DNA of 64,000 nucleotides, taken from the NCBI RefSeq assembly GCF_900188115.1, contig NZ_FZNW01000012.1, positions 1 to 64,000 of the forward strand, read 5' to 3'. The translations under genes and the position numbers were made by a program. The notes under the pieces were generated by a model that ran no database searches, was not told where the DNA came from, and saw nothing but the letters and a program-made list of their open reading frames with translations. This stretch comes from Haloechinothrix alba (lineage in GTDB: Bacteria; Actinomycetota; Actinomycetes; Mycobacteriales; Pseudonocardiaceae). This document shows positions 51,757 to 62,342 of this stretch, piece after piece; the stretch's first letter is position 1, and each line of letters opens with the position of its first letter.

Positions 51757-52614
51757 ATGGCGAACGAGTACTCTCGCGCCGCCGAGGTGATCGCCGGCGC
51801 CGACGGGCTGCTCGTCTGTGCGGGCGCAGGCATGGGTGTGGACTCGGGGCTGCCCGACTTCCGGGGCAACGAGGGGTTCTGGCGGGCCTACCCGCCCTAT
51901 GCCCGGCTCGGCCTCGAGTTCACCGACCTCGCCGATCCGGAGCATTTCCACACCGATCCCGAGTTCGCGTGGGGCTTCTACGGGCACCGGTTGGACCTGT
52001 ACCGCCGTACGGAACCGCACCGTGGGTTCACCCTGCTGCGCGAGTGGGGTGAGCGCACGGGTGGTGGCGTGCGGGTGTTCACCTCGAACGTCGACGGGCA
52101 GTTCCAGCGCGCGGGTTTCAGCGACGTCTGCGAGGCGCACGGGTCGATCCACCACCTGCAGTGTCTCGCAGGCTGTGCCGGGAGGACGTGGCCGAGCGAC
52201 GGCGACGCGGTCACGGTGGACCCGGACACGATGCGCGCGCGGCCGCCGCTGCCGGAATGCCCGCGGTGTGGCTCGACGGCCCGCCCCAACATCCTGATGT
52301 TCGGCGACGCCGACTGGATCGGTGATCGTAGCCAGGAGCAGCTGAACGAGCTGCGCGCCTGGCAGCGCGAGCGCCGGGCACTGGTCGTGGTGGAGCTCGG
52401 CGCGGGCTCCGCGGTACCGACCGTGCGCCGTTACGCCGAGGCGACCACCGCCACATCCGGCGCGCTGATCCGCATCAACCCCCGGGAGCCCCAGATCCCC
52501 GGGGAGCGGGGTGTATCAATAGCCACCGGCGCCCTCGAGGCACTGGACGCGATCGACAGCCACCTGCGCGGGCAGGCCGGTGGCGAGGCTACTCCCCGCG
52601 CAGCCGACCGGTGA
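51757..52614 (+). CDS. SIR2-family NAD-dependent protein deacylase-like
   Basis: 285 residues. NAD-binding GAGMGVDSGLPDFRG (about 22-36), TSNVDGQF (in place of TQNID), catalytic His in CEAHGSIHH, and zinc cysteines in LQCLAGCAG and CPRCG are present. ELGAGSAVPTVRRYAE and LIRINPREP form the C-terminal Rossmann part. The SNVDG variant and long insert after the first helix mark a branch away from CobB, so the acyl group removed is uncertain. It follows mhuD with a 6-base gap and probably shares its transcript. Its 3' end overlaps a DUF397 gene on the other strand. Confidence 0.88.
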   Translation: MANEYSRAAEVIAGADGLLVCAGAGMGVDSGLPDFRGNEGFWRAYPPYARLGLEFTDLADPEHFHTDPEFAWGFYGHRLDLYRRTEPHRGFTLLREWGERTGGGVRVFTSNVDGQFQRAGFSDVCEAHGSIHHLQCLAGCAGRTWPSDGDAVTVDPDTMRARPPLPECPRCGSTARPNILMFGDADWIGDRSQEQLNELRAWQRERRALVVVELGAGSAVPTVRRYAEATTATSGALIRINPREPQIPGERGVSIATGALEALDAIDSHLRGQAGGEATPRAADR

Positions 52615-52768
52615 AGGCGCGCCACGCGGACAACGGCACGGTCACGATGCCACCATCGCGTTCCTTGGTGTCGCGGACCAGCACCCGCTCGTGCTGCGCC
52701 GCCACCTCGACGCACGCGCCCCCGTTCGAGTTCGACCGTGACGACTTGCGCCACCTCAACTCGTCCAT
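52589..52768 (-). CDS. DUF397 protein
   Basis: 59 residues from ATG 52768: MDELRWRKSSRSNSNGGACV, EVAAQHERVLVRDTKERDGG, then LSAWRAFTGRLRG. This is the exact DUF397 pattern (WRKSSRSN...CVEVA...VRDSK...W..F). Its start overlaps the end of the XRE gene by 13 bases. XRE-DUF397 pairs are abundant in Pseudonocardiaceae and Streptomyces (WhiJ/BldB-type neighbourhoods), where the XRE protein and the small partner act together. Confidence 0.92.
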   Translation of the reverse strand: MDELRWRKSSRSNSNGGACVEVAAQHERVLVRDTKERDGGIVTVPLSAWRAFTGRLRGE

Positions 52769-53517
52769 TGCTCCGCCACTTCCCGTATCAGTTCAGCCGA
52801 CTGCCTTCTCGGCAGGGCCTCGGCGCGTATCAGGTCCCATCGACGTTTCATGGCCGAGATTACATCCGGGCTGTCCAGCACGAAACCACGGGCCGGGGTG
52901 TCGACGTAGACATACTCCCGACCGTCGAGCACGGCCATGCCGAACGACCCGTCCAGATGCAGGTGGGTTCCGCAGTCGATCGGCACCACCTGCACCACGA
53001 AGGACTCGGCTACAGCCTCAATACGTTCCAGCTGCGCGCGCATCCCCTGGGGATCGGTCATCGGATAGCGCAACGCGCGCTCGTCCAGCAGTACGACCAG
53101 CTCCGGCGGGGACGGCGTCGCGCGGGTCAGGATCTGCTGGCGCTCCATACGCGCAGCGAGCTTGCTCTCGTCGCCGTTGAGCAATTCATGCGCATAGCCC
53201 TCTGCTTGCAACAAGCCCGGGACGAGAAGTAACTCGTACCACCAGATGGCTGTCGCCTCTTGCTCGATGTCGTACCAGGAGCGGAACCACTCAGGCAGGC
53301 CCGCCTGGGTGAGCAGGTGATCCCTGATCCTGCCGAGGAGCCCGTCGGTGGCCAGTGCGCGGTCGACACCCTCCGCGAAGGCCTGGCTCGGTGCCTTGTT
53401 CCCGCACTCGACCTTCTCGATCAGCGATGTCGAGAAGTTGATCTCCTCGGCGAGCTTCTCCCTGCTCCAGCCGAAGCCTTCCCTGGCACGCCGGAGTTCG
53501 CTTGCGAACAGGCTCAT
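52756..53517 (-). CDS. XRE-family regulator with DUF5753 domain
   Basis: 253 residues. The N-terminal helix-turn-helix spans about 5-60 (ELRRAREGFGWSREKLAEEI, STSLIEKVECGNKAPSQAF). The rest is the DUF5753 region (FRSWYDIEQEATAIWWYELL, VPGLLQAEGYAHELL, LDERALRYPMTDPQGMRAQL, VQVVPIDCGTHLHLDGSFGM). It is the regulator half of an XRE-DUF397 pair, which may act in development or stress. It shares strand with clpC but the strong terminator between them separates them. Confidence 0.93.
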   Translation of the reverse strand: MSLFASELRRAREGFGWSREKLAEEINFSTSLIEKVECGNKAPSQAFAEGVDRALATDGLLGRIRDHLLTQAGLPEWFRSWYDIEQEATAIWWYELLLVPGLLQAEGYAHELLNGDESKLAARMERQQILTRATPSPPELVVLLDERALRYPMTDPQGMRAQLERIEAVAESFVVQVVPIDCGTHLHLDGSFGMAVLDGREYVYVDTPARGFVLDSPDVISAMKRRWDLIRAEALPRRQSAELIREVAEQWTS

Positions 53518-53602
53518 CGATGCCCCACCTCATCTCACGCCAGGACGCGTGCGTCCACGGATGACTCCGGAGCGTAGCCGATCCGATACCCGGCGCACAG
53601 CA

Positions 53603-53638
53603 ACGGGGCCGGTCCTTGTGGATAAGGACCGGCCCCGT
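53603..53638 (-). terminator. Terminator of clpC
   Basis: A perfect 15-bp stem (ACGGGGCCGGTCCTT with its complement at 53624-53638) and a 6-base loop, 21 bases after the clpC stop codon. Confidence 0.85.
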
Positions 53639-53658
53639 GAACTACTGGTCGTGACGGT

Positions 53659-56220
<2,562 letters not shown>

Positions 56221-56646
56221 TCCCACTCCCTCGACTGCTGCGTCGGCGGTGATGATGTCATCGTGCTCGGCGGGCTGCCCAGCGCGACTTATTCAGCACC
56301 GTAAGACCACTGTAGTAGCCATCCCCTGCCGGTTGGGTAACCACTACGAGGCTTTCCACCCGGGAAGCCCGCTAACGGCTTTCCTCGGGCCATTACTTCA
56401 GTCCACCACGTCGCCGCAGGCAGCGCACCCGCACGACGACATCCCGGGTGGAATCACCAGATCCGCTGGTCACACTCCACACAACGCGCGCGACCGTGCT
56501 GAGGGTTCCCGTATCGACCCCGTGTCCGCTCAGCGCGAACGGCCCTCCGGTCGGGTGAGTCGCACCGGCGGTATCAGCCATCAAGCGGAGCGATTAACCC
56601 GACGTGACGAATGACATCCCCGCGATCCGACTCCAGTACGTTAAAG
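56221..56646. other. Intergenic stretch upstream of clpC
   Basis: About 425 bases with no supported gene. It contains the promoter region of clpC (leftward). No clear ClgR box was found. A 63-codon frame on the minus strand (56393-56584) has no ribosome site or family. Confidence 0.4.
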
Positions 56647-56660
56647 TTAGGCACACCTAA
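56647..56660 (+). promoter_or_regulatory. IdeR/DtxR-type iron box
   Basis: TTAGGCACACCTAA is a palindromic core (TTAGG-x4-CCTAA) like the IdeR consensus, within an A/T-rich patch 38 bases upstream of the FhuF-like start codon. It predicts repression by iron-loaded IdeR/DtxR. Confidence 0.75.
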
Positions 56661-56698
56661 GCACTCGAATGGACGCCGGAAGGGCAGTGGAGGTGGTC

Positions 56699-57535
56699 AT
56701 GCCTGCACCGTTGCCGGTCAGTCGTGCCGCACGGGACCTTCCGGAGTCGATCTCCCGAGTCAACCAGCGTCAAGAGCTCGTGCACATCACGCTGGACACG
56801 CCGACGCCGGGCCGCCGAGGGCAGCGGGAATGGCAGCAGTGCGCCGACCTGCTCGCCCATCCGGACGGGCTCGCCACCTGGCGTGAGGTCGCGGCGGAAT
56901 GGCTGCTGGCCGAGTACGGCGAAGCCCCGCACCAGACGGTGGCCGCGGGCGTCCGCTCCTGGTACCTCCAGGTGCCCGCGTATCTCGCCACGCTGCTGTT
57001 CCATCACGAGCGCCGCGTGCCCTCGCTGCGGCCGGAGGACCTGTCATTCCGGATCGCCGCACGCGGCAAGCCGGAGCCCGCCGGTATCGCCGTGGCGAAC
57101 CGGGCCTTCGCCTGCCTGCCGGACGACCCGGCCGCGGGCTCGAGCGAGGCATTCGTCGTCGACTCCGAGGACCGGCTCGTCCAGCTGCTGCGCGCCCGGT
57201 ACGTGGCGCACGCCGCGCGCTTCGTGCGCGCCTACCAGCCGACCGTGCGATTCGGCGCCCGCAACCTGTGGGGGGCTGCCACCGACGCGCTCGACGTCGG
57301 CATGTGGCGAGCAGGCAAGCAGAACGGTGACGAAGGGGCCGGGGTAACGGACGCGGAGTTGCTGCTTCGCGACTGTTCCGGCCCGTTCACCTCGGCGTCG
57401 ACCCTGCATCCGGCCACGGACGAGCACGGCCGTCTCGGTTGGACACGGCGCAAGGAGTCGTGCTGCTTTCACTACATGCTCAGCGAGGGCAAAGGTCCCT
57501 GCCGGACGTGCCCCCGCGTCATCCCCCCGCTGTAG
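56699..57535 (+). CDS. FhuF-like ferric-siderophore reductase-type [2Fe-2S] protein
   Basis: 278 residues from ATG 56699 with GTGGAGGTGG upstream; an ATG at 56669 is too close to the iron box. The C-terminus ends in a cysteine cluster CC-x11-C-x2-C (KESCCFHYMLSEGKGPCRTC), like the C-terminal [2Fe-2S] motif of FhuF proteins, which have CC-x10-C-x2-C; the spacing here is one longer. The N-terminal part is helical and less conserved (LFHHERRVPSLRPEDLSFRI). FhuF reduces ferric iron from siderophores in the cytoplasm. The iron box upstream supports the assignment. Confidence 0.82.
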   Translation: MPAPLPVSRAARDLPESISRVNQRQELVHITLDTPTPGRRGQREWQQCADLLAHPDGLATWREVAAEWLLAEYGEAPHQTVAAGVRSWYLQVPAYLATLLFHHERRVPSLRPEDLSFRIAARGKPEPAGIAVANRAFACLPDDPAAGSSEAFVVDSEDRLVQLLRARYVAHAARFVRAYQPTVRFGARNLWGAATDALDVGMWRAGKQNGDEGAGVTDAELLLRDCSGPFTSASTLHPATDEHGRLGWTRRKESCCFHYMLSEGKGPCRTCPRVIPPL

Positions 57536-57687
57536 TGCACCGCGTCCGGAGGGCTGTTCACACCTCGCCGGGCGCGGCCCGGCAGCCGTACTCGCCGCTC
57601 ACGAGTTGCCGCTCACGAGTGGCACAGCCGCGGCCTTCGCCCGGCGAGTTGCGAATAACCCTCCGGCGCTCCCGGGAAGGGGAGGTG

Positions 57688-58032
57688 TCACTTCCGCTTG
57701 TGGTAAGCGTCCACGACCTCGCTGGGAATGCGGCCACGGTCCGAGACGGTATATCCGTTCTTCCGCGCCCATGCCCGAATCGCCTGGTTCTGTTCCCTAT
57801 CCACCGACGCGGAACGGCTCGATGCGGCACTGCTCTTTGTTCCCGCCTTCTTCCGGCCACCAGAACGCCGGGCGTGCTCGATGTATTGCGCCAGGGCGTC
57901 GCGCAGCTCCTCGGCATTCTCACCCGACAAGTCGATCTGGTAGGTAACTCCGTCCAAACCGAACTCGACAGTCTCTTCAGCCTCGCCACCATCCAAATCA
58001 TCGATGAGTGACACGAGCACCTTCTGGGCCAT
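57688..58032 (-). CDS. lsr2: Nucleoid-associated protein Lsr2
   Basis: 114 residues. N-terminal dimerisation domain ([40 protein letters not shown]), a basic linker ([15 protein letters not shown]) and the C-terminal DNA-binding domain with the RGR minor-groove motif ([20 protein letters not shown]). It binds A/T-rich DNA and silences foreign genes, the actinobacterial counterpart of H-NS. Downstream of it and also leftward lies clpC, as in mycobacteria. Confidence 0.97.
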   Translation of the reverse strand: MAQKVLVSLIDDLDGGEAEETVEFGLDGVTYQIDLSGENAEELRDALAQYIEHARRSGGRKKAGTKSSAASSRSASVDREQNQAIRAWARKNGYTVSDRGRIPSEVVDAYHKRK

Positions 58033-59108
58033 TCGTTCCCTCCAGCCTAGGAATGATCAGAACCTTCGTGTATGCACGTGCGACCTCACCCACGGCAGTG
58101 GCAACAGCACGGCAACACATTAATACTCTAATTCCATGCTAAACGCAAACCGACAGCGGGTCCGACAACTTCGCTTCGCCATTCGCCTCCACCACGCACC
58201 GTTTCCTGTCACGGGGTTTCGACCCCTCGATCCGCGACCGGCCTCCCCATTCATATGTCGGGCTATTCGCCACAGTCGGCTCACCACGCATCACCAGCGA
58301 CCCGCTGTCCCCGGCCGTGAGCCGCCCTTCGGGCTGCCCCGTTCGCCGGCCCGTGAATAGCCCTCGGGTAAGAGCGTTCAATGCCGACACATTCATCGCG
58401 TGCCGTATCCCGGCCCACCCCGAACGTGATGCCGCCGGATTGTCCGCAGCCGGTGACCGTGCGGCCCAGGCAACCAACCACACCACGCATAGCACCCCAT
58501 GAGGTCGATCCGGTGGCTCACCGGATTGTGAATAACCTTCCGGCCCCACCCGGCCAACAGATCATACGACCCGGAAAAGAACGCGGAACGCGCGGGTCGG
58601 ATACCGCCTGCACCGGCACGCACCACCACCTGCCCTCATAACGCGCCGGTCATTCACGAAGCCTACGTGCGGGGATCGCGCGAAGAATCCGCGGGCGCGC
58701 TGCACCACGATTGAAGGGCGCGGATGAGGGGCGAAAGGACGACGACAGGCAGCGGCCAACAATCCTCGCCGGGCGATGAGACGGCGGTGAATACCGCCGC
58801 CGGCAACGCCCCAGGCCATTCACGAGCAGCCACACGAGGTGCCGCGCGGAATGTATGACACGGAGCCCGGCCGTGGAAGGCGGCGGGTGACAGGCGGAAG
58901 AGTCGCCGCGGCCGACAACGGATACCGCCCCGGCACCCCGTCAAGAATATCCCGGTACGGGAACAACCCGGGATCTGTTCGCATCAATCCGTCGGTGCGA
59001 TGGCCGTCGGCGAACTCGACCGCGGATACCCGAGGGCATTCCTCGTCCCTGCGGCTGCCCCGACCGGCGATCCGTGCTCGGCCGACCAGCGCCGCAGGGG
59101 CCGGATCC
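58033..59108. other. 1.08-kb stretch between lsr2 and coaX without a recognisable gene
   Basis: No open frame on either strand resembles a known protein or has a good ribosome site. In mycobacteria lysS sits here, so it has been lost or moved. The stretch holds recurring words of the type GTGAATAnCC followed by a CTCCGG-like tail (near 57650, 58350 and 58528) and the lsr2 promoter at its left end. It could host small RNAs but none can be claimed. Confidence 0.5.
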
Positions 59109-59903
59109 TCACCGCACGTTGCGCTCGTAGGCCAGCCGTAGTCCCGCCATCGTCAGATCCGGCCGGTGTTCGGTGACCGAGCCACACTCGCCGATCATCA
59201 GTGGGGCGAGCCCGCCGGTGGCGATCACCGCGACATCCTCGGCGGTGAACTGAGTATCCGCGCACAACTCGTGCTGGAATCGGCGCACCAGCCCGTCCAC
59301 CTGCCCGGCGAACCCGTACAGGATCCCGGACTGCAAGCACTCCACTGTGGTCTTTCCGATGACCGAACGCGGCGGCACCAGCTCCACCTCGCGCAGTGCC
59401 GACGCCCGCGAAGCCAGGGCGTCGAGTGAGATCTCCACACCCGGTGCGAACGCGCCTCCCAGGAACTCACCCCGCGCCGAGACGGCGTCGACGACCGTGG
59501 AGGTCCCGAAGTCCACGACGACGCACGGCCCGCCGTACAGCTCGTGCGCAGCGACCGCGTTGGCGATCCGGTCGGGGCCGACCTCCTTGGGGTTGTCGAC
59601 GCGCAACGGCAGCCCGGTCCGCACACCGGGCTCGATGATCACTGTTGGTACCAGCTCGTAGTACCGCGCGAACATCACCCGCAGCTCCCGCAACACGGAC
59701 GGCACCGTGGACAGCGCGCAGATGCCGGTCACAGTGTCCGCGTTCTCCGCGAGCATGCCCCGTACGGACAGCGCGAGCTCGTCCGCGGTTACCCGGGTGT
59801 CGGTACGCATACGCCAGTCACTGACGAGCTCGGCGGATGCTCCCCTGCCGGTGTACAGGCCAATGACGATGTTGGTGTTACCGACATCCACGGTAAGCAG
59901 CAT
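59109..59903 (-). CDS. coaX: Type III pantothenate kinase
   Basis: 264 residues from ATG 59903. Motifs: MLLTVDVGNTNIVIGLYTGR (phosphate 1), GPDRIANAVAAHELYGGPCV (pantothenate and phosphate regions), DFGTSTVVDAVSARGEFLGG and ATGGLAPLM. It phosphorylates pantothenate, the first step to CoA. Last gene of the DUF2520-panC-panD-coaX operon; 16 bases separate it from panD. Confidence 0.95.
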   Translation of the reverse strand: MLLTVDVGNTNIVIGLYTGRGASAELVSDWRMRTDTRVTADELALSVRGMLAENADTVTGICALSTVPSVLRELRVMFARYYELVPTVIIEPGVRTGLPLRVDNPKEVGPDRIANAVAAHELYGGPCVVVDFGTSTVVDAVSARGEFLGGAFAPGVEISLDALASRASALREVELVPPRSVIGKTTVECLQSGILYGFAGQVDGLVRRFQHELCADTQFTAEDVAVIATGGLAPLMIGECGSVTEHRPDLTMAGLRLAYERNVR

Positions 59904-59919
59904 GGTTACCGAGCCACGC

Positions 59920-60366
59920 CTAGCTGTGTGCGTACACCGCGGTGCCCGGCCGCGTGATCGGTGTAGCCCCGCTGACCAGCCCGGATCCCTCCGGCGCGTG
60001 CCCGGGGTCACCACCGGTGTGCTCGATGCGGTTGTCGCCGTCCACGAAGAGCACTCTCGGCTGGTAGGTGACGGCTTCCGCGTCGTCCATCTGCCCGTAG
60101 GAGATCAGGATGACCAGGTCGCCAGGGTGGACCAGGTGGGCGGCCGCGCCGTTGATCCCGAGGACCCCGCTGTCGGCCTCGCCGGGGATGACGTAGGTCT
60201 CCAGGCGCGCTCCGTTGGTGATGTCCACGATCGTGACCTGCTCTCCTGGCAGCAGGTCGGCCGCGCGCATCAGTGTCTCGTCCACGGTCACGGAACCGAC
60301 GTAGTGCAGGTCGGCCTGCGTGACGGTCGCACGGTGGATCTTCGACTTCAGCATGGTGCGGTACAT
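59920..60366 (-). CDS. panD: Aspartate 1-decarboxylase
   Basis: 148 residues as a proenzyme. It cleaves itself between G24 and S25 ([10 protein letters not shown]) to form the pyruvoyl group, then makes beta-alanine from aspartate. K9 in [16 protein letters not shown] and Y58-region [19 protein letters not shown] are standard. The C-terminal extension (from [10 protein letters not shown]) is longer and disordered, as in mycobacterial PanD, where this tail affects the action of pyrazinoic acid. Confidence 0.95.
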   Translation of the reverse strand: MYRTMLKSKIHRATVTQADLHYVGSVTVDETLMRAADLLPGEQVTIVDITNGARLETYVIPGEADSGVLGINGAAAHLVHPGDLVILISYGQMDDAEAVTYQPRVLFVDGDNRIEHTGGDPGHAPEGSGLVSGATPITRPGTAVYAHS

Positions 60367-60399
60367 GGTGGGAACTCCTGGATACGGGTGCCTGGGGCG

Positions 60400-61281
60400 T
60401 CAGATCGGGTCACCGATGACGAGTCCTGCGTTGTCGATCAGCCGGGTGCCACCCACCCGGGCGGCGATCAGCAGCCGTGCCTCTCCCTCGTCCGGCGCGG
60501 GCCCCAGCTCGGGGTCCCGCAGTGCGAGGTAGTCCACGGCCACCTCGGGTTGCGCGGCCAGCGTCTCGCGGGCCGCCTCGTACACCGCGTCCGGACCGTG
60601 GTGGCCCGCGTGCGCTCCTGCGGTGAGGGCCGCTGACAGCACGACGGCCTGCTCCCGCTGCTCGTCGGTGAGGTAGCGGTTGCGTGACGACAGCGCGAGC
60701 CCGTCACGTTCGCGCACCGTGGGGACACCGATCACCGACGGCTCCATGTTGAGGTCGCGCGTCATCCGCTTGAGCAGCACCAGCTGCTGGTAGTCCTTCT
60801 CGCCGAACAGCGCGTAGTGCGGGCGCACGATGTTGAACAGCTTCGCGACCACGGTCAGCACCCCCGCGAAATGCCCCGGCCGGTGCGCGCCTTCCAGCTC
60901 GTCACCGAGGGGTCCCGGGTGCACGGTCACCGCGGCGTCGCTGTCGTAGAGCTCGCTCACATCCGGGGTGAACACCAGCTCCACCCCGGCTCGCTCGAGA
61001 GCCTCCAGATCGGCCTCACGCGACCTGGGGTAGGCCTCGTAGTCCTCGCCGGGGCCGAACTGCAGCGGGTTGACGAAGATCGACGCGGCGACGACGGTGT
61101 TGGGGATCCGCTTCGCCCTGCGCACGATCTCGAGATGCCCCTCGTGCAGCGCGCCCATCGTCGGGACGAAAGCGACCTTGTTCCCGACCCGCCGCAGGGC
61201 GTTACTCGTACGGGTCACGTCCTCCGCGCGCGCCAGCACGTTCAGCTGGTCCCGGGTGAACCGGGCCTGGCTCACGGTCAC
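60400..61281 (-). CDS. panC: Pantothenate synthetase
   Basis: 293 residues. Joins pantoate and beta-alanine using ATP. GTG 61281 is chosen: its GTGA overlaps the stop of the upstream gene. The nucleotide-binding signature VPTMGALHEGHLEIVRRAK, PLQFGPGEDYEAYPR, FGEKDYQQLVLLKRMTRDL and SSRNRYL are present. It is followed by panD 33 bases downstream. Confidence 0.95.
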   Translation of the reverse strand: MTVSQARFTRDQLNVLARAEDVTRTSNALRRVGNKVAFVPTMGALHEGHLEIVRRAKRIPNTVVAASIFVNPLQFGPGEDYEAYPRSREADLEALERAGVELVFTPDVSELYDSDAAVTVHPGPLGDELEGAHRPGHFAGVLTVVAKLFNIVRPHYALFGEKDYQQLVLLKRMTRDLNMEPSVIGVPTVRERDGLALSSRNRYLTDEQREQAVVLSAALTAGAHAGHHGPDAVYEAARETLAAQPEVAVDYLALRDPELGPAPDEGEARLLIAARVGGTRLIDNAGLVIGDPI

Positions 61282-62165
61282 TGCTTGCCCCCTAATGCTG
61301 TGTCGATGTCGGCGGCGGCCTCCTCGGTGAGCAGCCCGGTCTCGCGGGCCCGCACCGCCGTGCGGTGCGCGAGCGTCGTGTAGCTGCCGACGATCTCGGG
61401 GGCGTGCTGAGACAGCACATCGAGGTGCGCGCGCACCGTGCCGGAGTCGCCCCTGGCAACGGGACCGGTCAGTGCCCGGTCCCCGTGCCGGAGCACGTTG
61501 TCCAAGGACGCGGACAGCAGCGGCCCCACCAGTCGCTCGGCCTGGGCGACCCCGGCACCACGAAGCTGGTCGAGACAGTCGGCGATGAGCGTGATGAGGT
61601 GGTTGGCGCCGTGCGTCAGCGCGGCGTGGTAGAGCGGTCGTGCCGCCTCCGGGAGGCGTACCGGCTCGGCCCCCATCTCCACCGCGAGCGCCTCGCCGAC
61701 CGGCCACGCGGCCTCGTCGTCCGCCGCCGCCGTGACGCCGATGCAGCAGGACGCCAGCCGCTGCACGTCCTCCGAACGGCCGGTGAAGGTCATCGCGGGG
61801 TGCAGGGCGAGGCACAGCGCGCCGGTCCCGGCGGCCGGGTCCAGCACATCGACACCGTGCGCGCCCGAGGTGTGCACGACGATCTGACCGGAACGCAGCG
61901 CCCCCGCGGCGACCAGTCCCCGTACCGTCCCGGGCAGCACGTCATCGGGTATGGCCAGCAGCACGAGATCGCTGCGCCGCGCGACGTCGTCCGGGCCGGC
62001 GATCTCGGCTCCCGGCAGGAGCTCCTCGCAGCGGCGAACCGAAGCGTCCGAGACGGCCGACGCGGCTATGACGGTGTGACCTGCGGCGGCGAGTGTCGCG
62101 CCGAGCACACTTCCTACCCTGCCGGCCGAGACGATACCGACAGAGAGCCGTGCGGGCCGGTTCAT
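61278..62165 (-). CDS. Rossmann-like/DUF2520 protein
   Basis: About 295 residues. ATG 62165 has AAGGAG 8 bases upstream; the other ATG two codons earlier is too close to that site. N-terminal Rossmann fold (LSVGIVSAGRVGSVLGATLA, with GxxGxxG), HTSGAHGVDVLDPA and LALHPAMTFTG, then the helical DUF2520 domain (YHAALTHGANHLITLIADCL). It resembles NADP-dependent dehydrogenases such as ketopantoate reductase in layout and lies just before panC, so a role in pantoate supply is tempting but not shown. Matches the place of Rv3603c. Confidence 0.88.
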   Translation of the reverse strand: MNRPARLSVGIVSAGRVGSVLGATLAAAGHTVIAASAVSDASVRRCEELLPGAEIAGPDDVARRSDLVLLAIPDDVLPGTVRGLVAAGALRSGQIVVHTSGAHGVDVLDPAAGTGALCLALHPAMTFTGRSEDVQRLASCCIGVTAAADDEAAWPVGEALAVEMGAEPVRLPEAARPLYHAALTHGANHLITLIADCLDQLRGAGVAQAERLVGPLLSASLDNVLRHGDRALTGPVARGDSGTVRAHLDVLSQHAPEIVGSYTTLAHRTAVRARETGLLTEEAAADIDTALGGKQ

Positions 62166-62342
62166 GTACATAGCTCCTTCGCTCGTTCCAGTCCCGCTCC
62201 ACAGCAGGCTCTCCCGCGCAACTGGCCGGAGCGTTCCGGGTACCGGACGATGAGCGCGAGAGTAGCTGACACGCCGCCGTGCGCGCCTACTCTAGGTGAC
62301 CAGCTTCACGTGTCAGGCACGCAGGTCGTGCCGGGCCCGCGG

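Noticed and set aside
56221-56646. A ClgR box upstream of clpC
   Set aside because: ClgR is a known activator of clp genes in actinobacteria, but no convincing GTTCGC-N5-GCGAAC-like site was found.
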